A stretch of 44,641 bases of DNA from Clostridiaceae bacterium (GTDB lineage Bacteria; Bacillota; Clostridia; Saccharofermentanales; DTU023). The first letter of the stretch is position 1. Each line of letters starts with the position of its first letter. The notes below the pieces were generated by a model. It was not told where the DNA came from. It made no database searches and was given only the letters and a program-made list of their open reading frames with translations. The position numbers were made by a program, and so were the translations under genes. This document shows, in pieces, positions 1 to 7,941 of this stretch. Where the stretch lies: contig DUPV01000014.1 of the NCBI GenBank assembly GCA_012838135.1, positions 1-44,641 of the forward strand. Reading direction: 5' to 3'.

Positions 1-2
1 TA

Positions 3-140
3 CTGATAATGACAGGCATAATAATCGTAGTCTATGCGCTGATATGGCTTATAATGTACGTTGCCTGGAAAAGAGAAATCAAAGAACTGAATCGCCTTAC
101 GGAAGAATATAAAAAAGATGCTGATGCAAGCGAAAATTAG
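3..140 (+). CDS. C-terminal end of a small membrane protein (partial)
   Basis: This reading frame is open from the window edge and stops with TAG at 138-140. It encodes a hydrophobic segment of about 20 residues (rich in I, V, L, Y, W), followed by a charged tail (KREIKELNRLTEEYKKDADASEN) that looks like a short coiled coil. An in-frame ATG at 9 could start a 43-residue protein, but no ribosome binding site can be judged this close to the edge, so it may equally be the tail of a longer protein. The family is not recognised. It converges with the minus-strand gene that ends at 371. Confidence 0.45.
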   Translation: MIMTGIIIVVYALIWLIMYVAWKREIKELNRLTEEYKKDADASEN

Positions 141-241
141 TCCCACTCTAGTTCCCGGGCATATCATGAACGGAATCGCCTCTTTCTAGGGAGATAAATT
201 AAATGAACGGATTCCTTAATAATGCCCAAATAAGCAATACA

Positions 242-278
242 ACAAATAAGCGTGAATAGTGAATTTACGCTTATTTGT
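242..278. terminator. Inverted repeat between convergent genes, possible bidirectional terminator
   Basis: A perfect 12-bp stem (ACAAATAAGCGT at 242-253, complement at 267-278) flanks a 13-nt loop. It lies between a plus-strand gene ending at 140 and a minus-strand gene ending at 371, where a shared terminator is expected. There is no clear T tract on either side, so it may act weakly or serve as an mRNA end barrier. Confidence 0.4.
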
Positions 279-370
279 ATAAAGTGTAGTGAACAGAACA
301 ATAAAACCGATCTCATTTCAATTGGTGATAATAAAATAGCTTTGGTAAGGTATGCTGACAAACGATCAAT

Positions 371-1570
371 TTAATCAGCGTAATTATCAAAATAGCCTTG
401 GATATAAACGATAGGTGTTCCTTTGTCACCACTGCCGGATACTAAATCTGACAGAGAACCCAATAAATCTGTTATTTGCCGTGGTGTAGTTCCTTCTGAA
501 CCTTTAGAATCAATTGCTTTATCCGTGGTTGCTTTCTGTTTGATCCGTTCGGTGATTAATTTTTTTTGTTCTTCACTGGAAAGGTCTTTGTATTCATTAT
601 CTGCAATATATTTCAGTTTTAATTCGTTCGGAGTACCTTTTAGACCGGGAGTGTATGCAGGTGAAACAACCGGATCGGCTAATTCCCAAATTTTGCCGAC
701 CGGATCTTTGAATGCACCATCACCATAAACCATAACTTCAACTTTTTTTCCGGTAAGAGCATACATTTTTCCGGCAATTTGATCGATAATATTTTGACAA
801 TCACGCGGGAACAATTTAACATCGGTTTCAGTTGCCTTATTCGAACCTAAAAGACCGTATTGTTCGTTATAACCATGCTCATTTGTAGGTGTATTTAAAA
901 TATCAACTAAACCAATCACAAATTCAGCACCGGAAGCTTTTAATTGAGCAATGCTTTGATCTCTGGTATGAATATCACATGCGATAACATTTTTGGTATA
1001 ATTCAAAATTTTTCGGCAATCATTAGCGAAGATAATTTGACATTCCGCCCCGACTTCTTCAACAATTTTACGATAAAATTCAACATAATCAATACCCGTG
1101 AATTGATGAATTGATTTGCCGAATTTCTTTAAGAATAAGGACTCATCCAAAACATCATTCCAGGGATTGATATTTGTACCGATTAATAGATTATCGGCGA
1201 ACAATCTGTTGCCGACTTCATCTGCCGGAAAACTTAGTTGAATGATGACTTTTTTTACGGCGGCGGCAATTCCCTTTAAAAGAATCGAAAATCTGTTACG
1301 TGAGAGGATAGGTAAAGTTAAACCGATTTCTTCACGTCCTTCAAGTTTAACTAACAGATCATTTTTGATATCTTCAGATGATGCGTAATTGCCTTGAGTT
1401 CGTGCAACAATTGATTCGGTCATAGCAATTACATCACGATCGCGAATTGCAAATCCCTCGGCGTTTGCTGCATCTAAGATTAATTGAGGCACAATTTCAA
1501 CTAGATTATCACCGTTTTTGAAGATTGGTGCTCTTATTCCGCGTGCGATAGTTCCGATATAGCGTGTCAT
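371..1570 (-). CDS. F420-0:gamma-glutamyl ligase-like protein (CofE family)
   Basis: This 399-residue protein resembles the CofE-like (F420 ligase) family. Conserved-looking stretches include DRDVIAMTESIVARTQGNY near residues 43-61, GTNINPWNDV in the middle, and the later part around YGDGAFKDPVGKIWELADPVV. True CofE adds glutamates to the deazaflavin cofactor F420, but no cofC, cofD or cofG/H gene is present in the window. Stand-alone homologues occur in Clostridia that are not known to make F420, and their substrate is unsettled. The C-terminal 60 residues are Gly/Ser-rich. The start follows a GGAG ribosome site 6-9 nt upstream on the minus strand. The gene is monocistronic, divergent from pdxS and convergent with the partial gene at the left edge. 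Confidence 0.75.
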   Translation of the reverse strand: MTRYIGTIARGIRAPIFKNGDNLVEIVPQLILDAANAEGFAIRDRDVIAMTESIVARTQGNYASSEDIKNDLLVKLEGREEIGLTLPILSRNRFSILLKGIAAAVKKVIIQLSFPADEVGNRLFADNLLIGTNINPWNDVLDESLFLKKFGKSIHQFTGIDYVEFYRKIVEEVGAECQIIFANDCRKILNYTKNVIACDIHTRDQSIAQLKASGAEFVIGLVDILNTPTNEHGYNEQYGLLGSNKATETDVKLFPRDCQNIIDQIAGKMYALTGKKVEVMVYGDGAFKDPVGKIWELADPVVSPAYTPGLKGTPNELKLKYIADNEYKDLSSEEQKKLITERIKQKATTDKAIDSKGSEGTTPRQITDLLGSLSDLVSGSGDKGTPIVYIQGYFDNYAD

Positions 1571-1618
1571 ATTTTACTCCTATGAAATACAATTTTAACA
1601 TAATACAAATAATATAAT

Positions 1619-1648
1619 ATTATACCTCCATCTAAAGCGAATAGACAA
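1619..1648 (-). promoter_or_regulatory. Probable promoter of the CofE-like gene
   Basis: Read on the minus strand, TTGTCT (plus 1643-1648) and a perfect TATAAT (plus 1619-1624) are separated by 18 bp. The predicted transcript start lies about 40 nt upstream of the start codon at 1570. Confidence 0.55.
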
Positions 1649-1751
1649 GTGAATGTCTTAACCTGGTAAAAAGCCATAATTACAACTCGCAAAACAGTAG
1701 TTGAAGATACTTGCAGGATAAAAGTACAAGTTGTAGAGTAAAGATAATAAA

Positions 1752-1780
1752 TTGATTATTTTTAAGAATAAGCTTATATT
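1752..1780 (+). promoter_or_regulatory. Probable pdxS promoter
   Basis: TTGATT (1752-1757) and TATATT (1775-1780) are spaced by exactly 17 bp. The inferred transcript start near 1787 gives a 5' leader of about 33 nt before the pdxS ATG. Confidence 0.5.
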
Positions 1781-1819
1781 TATGATTCGAACTTTGAGTA
1801 AGTTATAAGGAGGATTGGC

Positions 1820-2680
1820 ATGACATTTAATAAGGAATTAGCTGAGTCACTAAAGGGTGGCGTAATCATGGATGTTGTAAATGCAGAACAAGCTAAGATC
1901 GCAGAGAGTGCGGGCGCAGTGGCAGTAATGGCTTTAGAGAAAGTTCCGGCCGATATCAGAGCGGCAGGCGGAGTCTCACGTATGAGTGATCCTGCGATGA
2001 TTAAAGAGATCATGGCAACGGTCAGTATCCCTGTTATGGCTAAAGTAAGGATCGGACATTTGGTAGAAGCACAAATTTTACAAGCAATCGGTGTTGATAT
2101 GGTTGATGAATCTGAAGTTTTATCACCTGCAGATAATGTATACCATATAGATAAAAATAAATTCGATGTACCTTTTGTCTGCGGTGCGAGAGACCTTGGT
2201 GAAGCTCTGAGACGTATTCAAGAAGGGGCGGCTTTAATCAGAACAAAAGGTGAACCCGGTACAGGCGATGTAGTTCAAGCGGTTACCCATATGAGACAAA
2301 TTATGGGTGAAATCAAAGCCGTACAAGCTTTGCGTGCAGATGAATTATTCGTAGCTGCCAGAGATTTTCAGGTTTCTTATGAATTGCTGAAATATGTACA
2401 TGAAAACGGCAAACTTCCGGTACTGAACTTTTCAGCCGGCGGTGTCGCAACTCCGGCTGATGCTGCTCTGATGGTTCAATTAGGGGCTGACGGTGTATTT
2501 GTCGGCTCCGGTATTTTTAAATCCGGCGATCCGGTCAAGAGAGCCAAAGCCATTGTTGAAGCTGTGAAATATTATGATGATGCGGAACGTCTGGCAGCAA
2601 TCAGTGAAAATCTGGGTGAAGCTATGGTCGGTATTAATGAAGATGAGATTGAAATTATGTTGAGTGAACGCGGCAGATAA
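1820..2680 (+). CDS. pdxS: Pyridoxal 5'-phosphate synthase, lyase subunit PdxS
   Basis: PdxS builds pyridoxal 5'-phosphate from ribose 5-phosphate, glyceraldehyde 3-phosphate and ammonia delivered by the glutaminase PdxT. The protein is 286 residues, slightly shorter than the usual ~294 at its N terminus. The catalytic residues are visible: Asp18 (in IMDVV), Lys75 (in MAKVRIGH) and Lys143 (in RTKGEPGTG), each offset by 6 from the Bacillus numbering D24/K81/K149. The phosphate-binding [14 protein letters not shown] region follows. The start has an AGGAGG-type site just upstream. The usual partner pdxT does not follow; rnhA does, after a terminator. PLP made here would serve GlyA and the cysteine desulfurase elsewhere in the window. 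Confidence 0.96.
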   Translation: MTFNKELAESLKGGVIMDVVNAEQAKIAESAGAVAVMALEKVPADIRAAGGVSRMSDPAMIKEIMATVSIPVMAKVRIGHLVEAQILQAIGVDMVDESEVLSPADNVYHIDKNKFDVPFVCGARDLGEALRRIQEGAALIRTKGEPGTGDVVQAVTHMRQIMGEIKAVQALRADELFVAARDFQVSYELLKYVHENGKLPVLNFSAGGVATPADAALMVQLGADGVFVGSGIFKSGDPVKRAKAIVEAVKYYDDAERLAAISENLGEAMVGINEDEIEIMLSERGR

Positions 2681-2722
2681 TTAGCTGTCTTTGATGATTA
2701 CATTAAAAAGTTATTTTTGTTT

Positions 2723-2816
2723 AAAGTGATGTTTTAGTATTTTTAATATTATAGTTAAAGATTAATTTGAGTCTTAACAGTAGCAGATTAATTGAAACAT
2801 CACTTTTTATTTTTTG
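2723..2816 (+). terminator. Terminator-like long-loop stem after pdxS
   Basis: A perfect 12-bp stem (AAAGTGATGTTT at 2723-2734, its complement at 2795-2806) closes a 60-nt AT-rich loop and is followed by a T-rich run to about 2816. The T run fits intrinsic termination after pdxS. The unusually long loop carries a direct repeat AGATTAATT (2759-2767 and 2785-2793). Confidence 0.6.
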
Positions 2817-2857
2817 ATTTTCGCAATAAATTACTTACTTAATCAAGATTACAATTA

Positions 2858-2866
2858 TGTTATGAT
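2858..2866 (+). promoter_or_regulatory. Possible extended -10 promoter for rnhA
   Basis: TGTTATGAT at 2858-2866 matches an extended -10 element (TGn followed by TATGAT). No good -35 is visible at the normal distance. It lies about 70 nt upstream of the rnhA start and downstream of the pdxS terminator. Confidence 0.4.
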
Positions 2867-2934
2867 ATTGTTGATATAAGCAGATGGAAATTTTACTGAA
2901 AAAACGAGAATTCTGTTGAGCAAAGGAGAATTTC

Positions 2935-3381
2935 ATGGCTGAACAATCACAAGTGGATATTTATACCGACGGTGCCTGTTCAGGCAATCCCGGTCCGGGC
3001 GGTTGGGCAGCAATTTTGAAGTTTGGATCTTTTGAGAAAGAAATTTCGGGGTTCGAGTCTGATACAACAAATAACCGTATGGAATTAACAGCTGCGATTA
3101 AAGGTTTGTCTGAATTGAACAGACCGTGTAAGGTTAATTTATATAGTGATTCGGCTTATTTAGTCAAGGCTTTTAACGAAAAATGGCTTGATAATTGGCA
3201 AAAAAACGGTTGGCGTAATGCTGCGAAACAACCGATAAGCAATAGTGATTTGTGGCAGGAATTGCTGAATCTTGCATCTCAGCATATAATCAAATGGATT
3301 TGGGTCAAAGGACATGCCGATAACCCGTATAATAATCGTTGTGATGAATTGGCGGTACTGCAAATCAAGCAGAATAGTTGA
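2935..3381 (+). CDS. rnhA: Ribonuclease HI
   Basis: RNase HI cuts the RNA strand of RNA-DNA hybrids, removing R-loops and primers in the cytoplasm. The 148-residue protein has the full active site: Asp12 (YTDGACSGNPGPGGW), Glu50 (NNRMELTAA), Asp72 (LYSDSAYLV), His127 (VKGHADN) and Asp137 (NNRCDELA). The length is typical for the bacterial enzyme, and the basic-protrusion region (NEKWLDNWQKNGWRN) is present. An AAAGGAGA site precedes the ATG. The Nudix gene starts 25 nt downstream, so the two are probably co-transcribed. The window also carries a type 2 enzyme (rnhB), so the organism has both RNase H types. Confidence 0.96.
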   Translation: MAEQSQVDIYTDGACSGNPGPGGWAAILKFGSFEKEISGFESDTTNNRMELTAAIKGLSELNRPCKVNLYSDSAYLVKAFNEKWLDNWQKNGWRNAAKQPISNSDLWQELLNLASQHIIKWIWVKGHADNPYNNRCDELAVLQIKQNS

Positions 3382-3406
3382 TATTACGGTTAATGAAGAG
3401 GACAAG

Positions 3407-4021
3407 ATGATGTCGGAAAAATTGCAAACAAATATTCAGAATAACACGACAGAGAAATTACAAATGGATTTTGCGGAAAAAGTTACAATATCCGAGAAAA
3501 AATTTAAGGGCAAAGTTTTCAATGTGCGGGTTGACCAAGTAGAATTAGTCGATGGCAGTGCATCTTTTCGGGAAATTGTTGAACATCATGGTGGTGCATG
3601 TGTAGTTGCTTTGGATTCTGATCAGACGATTTATTTGGTAGAGCAATATAGAATTTCCGTTGCTGAAACTATTTTAGAAATACCTGCCGGTAAAATAGAA
3701 TTCGGCGAAGAGCATTTAATTTGCGCACAAAGAGAATTAAAGGAAGAAATCGGCATTACCGCGAAAAAGTGGGAACTCTTGACAAAGTTTTATCCTACGC
3801 CGGGTTATTGCAGTGAAGTTATTCATATTTTTTTAGCCAGAGATCTGACTCATGGTAAACCGAATTTAGATCCGGGTGAGTTTTTACGGATGAAAAAGTA
3901 TAAATTAACTCAGGCATTGGATATGATAATCAACAATCAGATTAAAGATAGTAAAACAATGTTAGGTATTTTGCTGACAGTACAAAAATTGCGAGAGGAA
4001 GCTCAAACTGAATCGGAGTAA
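3407..4021 (+). CDS. Nudix hydrolase, ADP-ribose pyrophosphatase-like
   Basis: This enzyme likely hydrolyses ADP-ribose or related nucleoside diphosphate sugars. The Nudix box is complete: from GKIEFGEEH onward it fits G-x5-E-x7-REL-x-EE-x-G-I, about two thirds along the protein. The upstream FREIVEHHGGACVVAL and VEQYRISVAETILEIPAGK segments are typical of the NudF/YqkG subfamily. The open frame extends back to 3314 inside rnhA, but the ATG at 3407 (or the adjacent one at 3410) follows a GAAGAGGA site and gives about 204 residues, a normal length. It sits between rnhA and ftsK on the same strand, 10-25 nt from each. Confidence 0.88.
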   Translation: MMSEKLQTNIQNNTTEKLQMDFAEKVTISEKKFKGKVFNVRVDQVELVDGSASFREIVEHHGGACVVALDSDQTIYLVEQYRISVAETILEIPAGKIEFGEEHLICAQRELKEEIGITAKKWELLTKFYPTPGYCSEVIHIFLARDLTHGKPNLDPGEFLRMKKYKLTQALDMIINNQIKDSKTMLGILLTVQKLREEAQTESE

Positions 4022-4037
4022 TTAGGAGATAATGCCC

Positions 4038-6884
4038 ATGGCTGATGGCAATACAAATGATAATACAAATAATATCAGGAGAAAAAAGGTTGATAAGCGT
4101 TATGAAATAATCTCGGTTTTTATTATTGCCTCAGCAATCCTTTTAGGATTTATGTTTTGGGCACCGGAAAAGATGACCGGAATTCTCGGCAAAATTTTCA
4201 AACAAATCGGCTACGGATTTTTTGGCACATTTGCCGTAATTTTTCCGGTTGTTTTATTGTTAATAGGTCTGGATCGAATTATTTCTCAAACTAAAAAAGT
4301 ATCCCAAACTCGAAAAAATTGCACAGTATTGCTTTTTTTATGTGCGGTAATCTTAATTTCGGCAATAACATTGGATCTGACAAAAGTATTACAGGCGACT
4401 GCTGTTGGCAACAAATCTTCAGTATTAAAATCAATACCTTTATTTTGGAAATCCGGTTTAAAACCGTCTTTAGTTTCTAAATCCATGACTTGGAGCGGCG
4501 GTTTAATCGGTGGAATCTGCGGTCTTGCCTTATCGGTTGTTGCCGGAAAAATCGGATCGATTATTATCTTGATTGCAATGATTTTAGCTTTGATCGTTGT
4601 GGTATTTAATGTTTCCTATACACATTATGTTCAAAAATCAGCTAATGCTTTTCAAGCGACAAGGAAAAGGTTCGAGGAAAAAAGAAGATTGCGTGCAGAG
4701 AGTATGGCTTTGGAGAATGAGCAATCGGAGTTATATGGCGACGAGCAATCAAAAACTTACAGTTACGAAACAGGCTATACGAATTCTGATCAAATGAAAC
4801 AAGATTTTTCCGCGGCAGACGGAGATAGCTTTGCTTCTGATTTAAAAGATGAACCGGAATTCGGTTTTGATTTGGCCCAAGCTACTGCCGGACAAGATAA
4901 ACGGGAAGTTTCTGCTGAATGGATCAAAAAGGAATTAGCAGAAGGGCGTGGTGAGATCTATGAAGAACCTCCACAGATCAGTTTTGATTTACCTGACGGT
5001 TCTTGGTCAATTGATCCATCGGACCGAAATCAAACTTCTGAAAAACAAAATATCGATTATACGATAACTTCCTATGATCTGTTTGATAAAAATAAAATTG
5101 AATCCCAAAAATTTGAATCTGAAACATTTGGATCTTCCGTGACGGATATCGGTCAGTCAAATGTCGGACAAAACGATGTTTCAAGTTCGAGTGATCAGTT
5201 ATATCAAGAAAATCCCGGATCTGCATCGGAAGATTTGGCATCAATTCAACCGGCTAAACGAGATGCAAGGATTACTGAAACTGAACTGGATCATATTGAA
5301 GAGCAAGGCAGAGCCCATTGGGAGGATCGCAGTGAAAATTCGACTGGTGTAAAGATTCCTCAAACAATTAGCAAAAGACAAAAACAAATTGCTTTGACGG
5401 ATAAATATATTCCGCCACCACTTGATTTGTTAAATGCAGACCCGAGAAACGGACAGGATTCAACAGATGTAAAAGAAATCCAAAGTCTGGGCGCCAGATT
5501 GGAGCAAACTCTAACCGATTTCGGTGTAGATGCCAAGGTGGTAAATTACACTACCGGACCGACTATAACACGCTTTGAATTAGCTCCCGGTCCGGGTGTT
5601 AAAGTTTCCCGCATTACTAATTTGGCAGATGATATTGCTTTATCATTAGCTGCAATCGGTGTGAGAATTGAAGCCCCGATACCCGGTAAATCAGTGATCG
5701 GTATAGAAATTCCGAATAAAGAAACTCATCCGGTTCTACTCAGAGGGATTATAGAATCAGATGCTTTCAAAAAAGCTGAATCGAAACTGACAGCAGGTAT
5801 CGGAAGAGATATTCAAGGCAGTGAAATTTTGTGTGATTTACAAAAAATGCCGCATCTCTTAATAGCCGGTGCAACCGGATCAGGAAAATCCGTATGTCTT
5901 AATGCGATTATTATTTCGTTACTCTATCGTTCAGGACCGGCCGATCTCAAAATGATTATGATTGATCCGAAAGTTGTAGAACTGAACATTTACAACGGGA
6001 TTCCACACCTGCTGCAACCTGTGGTAACAGATCCTAAAAAAGCCTATGGTGCATTAAATTGGGCAGTTACGGAAATGGAAGAACGCTATGAGAAATTTGC
6101 TGAAAACTCGGTTCGTGATTTTACTGCCTATAATACTTTGATTGATTCAGGTCAAATTGAAGGTGAAAAACTTGCTTATATTTTAATTGTGATTGATGAG
6201 TTAAGTGATTTGATGGCAACTACTCCGACGGAAGTAGAGGAAGCTATTGCCAGATTGACTGCAATGGCAAGAGCTGCCGGTATCCATTTGATAATTGCGA
6301 CACAAAGACCGTCGGTTGATGTTATTACGGGAGTTATCAAGGCGAATATTCCTTCAAGAATAGCCTTTACAGTTGCTTCGCAAGTAGATTCACGCACAAT
6401 TTTGGATATGGGTGGTGCAGAAAAACTTTTAGGCAAGGGAGATATGCTTTATTATCCGCAAACTGCTTCTAAACCGCAGCGTGGGCAAGGCGGATTTGTA
6501 ACTGATGTGGAAGTTGAACGGGTAATTCGTTATCTGAAAGGCATTTATGAAACCGATTATGATAAATCTGTGGCGGAAGCAATTGAACGAGCCGGTTCAG
6601 GCGGTTCGGGTCCCACGACAGCTTATAATCAAGATTCGGAAGAAGATGAATTACTTGATGATGCGATTAAGCTGGTGATTGAGGCGGAATATGCCTCAAT
6701 CTCATTATTACAGCGGAGGTTAAGCATCGGTTATCCCAGAGCAGCTCGGATTATCGATCGACTGTATGAATTGAATATTATAGGACCTTTTGAAGGCAGT
6801 AAACCGCGCAAGGTTTTGATAACACCGCAAGAGTATTTCGATTCAAAAGCAGAAGATGATTCGAATCAACTTCAAGAGTATTGA
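4038..6884 (+). CDS. ftsK: DNA translocase FtsK/SpoIIIE
   Basis: This is a membrane-anchored, ATP-driven DNA pump that moves chromosome ends through the division septum or into the forespore. Four or five hydrophobic segments fill roughly residues 25-195. A long acidic, Gln/Ser-rich linker extends to about 440. The motor follows with Walker A GATGSGKS (about 611-618) and Walker B VIDELSDLM (Asp near 720). The C-terminal winged-helix gamma domain (ISLLQRRLSIGYPRAARIIDRLYELNIIGP) reads chromosome polarity signals. ATG 4038 lies 9 nt after AGGAG (4024-4028), whereas ATG 4032 would be only 3 nt away, so 4038 is preferred. FtsK and SpoIIIE cannot be told apart from sequence alone, and no sporulation gene is seen nearby. 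Confidence 0.94.
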   Translation: MADGNTNDNTNNIRRKKVDKRYEIISVFIIASAILLGFMFWAPEKMTGILGKIFKQIGYGFFGTFAVIFPVVLLLIGLDRIISQTKKVSQTRKNCTVLLFLCAVILISAITLDLTKVLQATAVGNKSSVLKSIPLFWKSGLKPSLVSKSMTWSGGLIGGICGLALSVVAGKIGSIIILIAMILALIVVVFNVSYTHYVQKSANAFQATRKRFEEKRRLRAESMALENEQSELYGDEQSKTYSYETGYTNSDQMKQDFSAADGDSFASDLKDEPEFGFDLAQATAGQDKREVSAEWIKKELAEGRGEIYEEPPQISFDLPDGSWSIDPSDRNQTSEKQNIDYTITSYDLFDKNKIESQKFESETFGSSVTDIGQSNVGQNDVSSSSDQLYQENPGSASEDLASIQPAKRDARITETELDHIEEQGRAHWEDRSENSTGVKIPQTISKRQKQIALTDKYIPPPLDLLNADPRNGQDSTDVKEIQSLGARLEQTLTDFGVDAKVVNYTTGPTITRFELAPGPGVKVSRITNLADDIALSLAAIGVRIEAPIPGKSVIGIEIPNKETHPVLLRGIIESDAFKKAESKLTAGIGRDIQGSEILCDLQKMPHLLIAGATGSGKSVCLNAIIISLLYRSGPADLKMIMIDPKVVELNIYNGIPHLLQPVVTDPKKAYGALNWAVTEMEERYEKFAENSVRDFTAYNTLIDSGQIEGEKLAYILIVIDELSDLMATTPTEVEEAIARLTAMARAAGIHLIIATQRPSVDVITGVIKANIPSRIAFTVASQVDSRTILDMGGAEKLLGKGDMLYYPQTASKPQRGQGGFVTDVEVERVIRYLKGIYETDYDKSVAEAIERAGSGGSGPTTAYNQDSEEDELLDDAIKLVIEAEYASISLLQRRLSIGYPRAARIIDRLYELNIIGPFEGSKPRKVLITPQEYFDSKAEDDSNQLQEY

Positions 6885-6932
6885 TTATTGCTGGAATCTT
6901 AATTTGACATTTATCAAGCAAAAACCAAATAT

Positions 6933-6972
6933 AAAACTAAGTATAAAGTATCAAAACTAAGCAGAAAGTATA
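6933..6972 (+). repeat. 20-bp tandem direct repeat at the folD promoter
   Basis: Two adjacent 20-bp units (6933-6952 and 6953-6972) agree at 17 of 20 positions, both beginning AAAACTAAG and sharing AAAGTAT. The second copy runs into the TATAAT at 6971-6976. The position suggests a tandem operator or a local duplication. Confidence 0.6.
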
Positions 6973-6976
6973 TAAT
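6971..6976 (+). promoter_or_regulatory. Probable -10 element of folD
   Basis: A perfect TATAAT lies about 40 nt upstream of the folD ATG. No convincing -35 is seen 16-18 bp upstream, because that region is occupied by the tandem repeat. An activator-dependent or weak promoter is therefore possible. Confidence 0.45.
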
Positions 6977-7014
6977 AGAGTAGACACAATCCAAACACAT
7001 TAAAGGAAATTTTA

Positions 7015-7872
7015 ATGGCACAAATAATTGACGGTAAACTAATTGCAAAAAACTTGCAGAAAAACATTCGCAAACAAGTCGAACAATATGTGGCACAAGG
7101 CTTACGCAAACCGGGATTATCCGTAATTTTAGTCGGCAACGATCCGGCTTCGCAAATTTATGTTCGCAATAAAGGCAGAGCATGTGAAAAAGCAGGTTTT
7201 AAATCAACAATTTACAGACTTGCCGCTGATATTGCCAAAGAGGATTTGTTGGATTTAATTTTCGAATTAAATCAAGATTCTGCGGTTGACGGAATCCTTT
7301 GCCAGTTACCATTGCCGAAACATTTGCCGAAACAAGAAGTGATTGAAGCGATCGATCCGGCTAAAGATGTCGACGGTTTTCATCCGGTAAATTCCGGACG
7401 TTTATTCTCCGGCATAGAATCTTTATTGCCCTGTACAGCAGCAGGTATTATAAGAATGCTGAAGAGCATCGATTATCAGTTTACCGGAAAAAAGGCTTTA
7501 GTTATCGGTCGAAGTAATATTGTGGGCAAGCCGACCGCAATTTTACTTTTGAACGAAAATTGTACGGTTACCATTGCACATTCAAAAACACAAAATTTAG
7601 CTGAATTGAGTCGTCAAGCAGATCTCTTGATTACTTCTGCCGGAAAAGAAAATTTTATTACACCGGAATTTACAAATCCTGAGCAGATAATCATAGATGT
7701 TTCAATTAATCGCAATGCGACAGGTAAAGTTGTAGGGGATGTAGATTTTGCCGCAGTTGAACCTCTGGTCAGAGCGATTACCCCGGTTCCCGGCGGTGTC
7801 GGTCCGATGACAATAGCTGTTTTACTTGAAAATACTCTGGTTGCTTATCGCAATCATTTAGAGAAAAAATAA
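7015..7872 (+). CDS. folD: Bifunctional methylene-THF dehydrogenase/methenyl-THF cyclohydrolase FolD
   Basis: FolD interconverts 5,10-methylene-THF and 10-formyl-THF, feeding purine and formyl-Met synthesis; GlyA in this window supplies its substrate. The 285-residue length is standard. The active-site Tyr49 and Lys53 lie in SQIYVRNKGRA, followed by CQLPLPKHLP, IDPAKDVDGFHPVN, the NAD(P)-binding IGRSNIVGKPTA loop and the C-terminal ITPVPGGVGPMTIA signature. An AAAGGAAA ribosome site lies about 6 nt before the ATG. It sits downstream of ftsK with its own TATAAT and upstream of cinA, 69 nt away. Confidence 0.97.
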   Translation: MAQIIDGKLIAKNLQKNIRKQVEQYVAQGLRKPGLSVILVGNDPASQIYVRNKGRACEKAGFKSTIYRLAADIAKEDLLDLIFELNQDSAVDGILCQLPLPKHLPKQEVIEAIDPAKDVDGFHPVNSGRLFSGIESLLPCTAAGIIRMLKSIDYQFTGKKALVIGRSNIVGKPTAILLLNENCTVTIAHSKTQNLAELSRQADLLITSAGKENFITPEFTNPEQIIIDVSINRNATGKVVGDVDFAAVEPLVRAITPVPGGVGPMTIAVLLENTLVAYRNHLEKK

Positions 7873-7941
7873 CTATCGGAAAACAAAAATTGCCGATAAT
7901 TGTCGGCATAACTTATCAAATAATCTGGAAAAAGCATAACT

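Noticed and set aside
164-361. Minus-strand open frame of 65 codons at the left end
   Set aside because: It covers the inverted repeat between two convergent genes, has no good ribosome site and an unnatural composition (Cys/Leu-rich without a clear signal peptide).
423-728. Plus-strand frame of 101 codons
   Set aside because: It lies wholly antisense within the CofE-like gene and resembles a shadow frame.
7874-7908. Competing hairpins TATCGG/CCGATA and TGCCGA/TCGGCA after folD
   Set aside because: The stems are only 6 bp and have no T tract; chance is likely in a short AT-rich gap.
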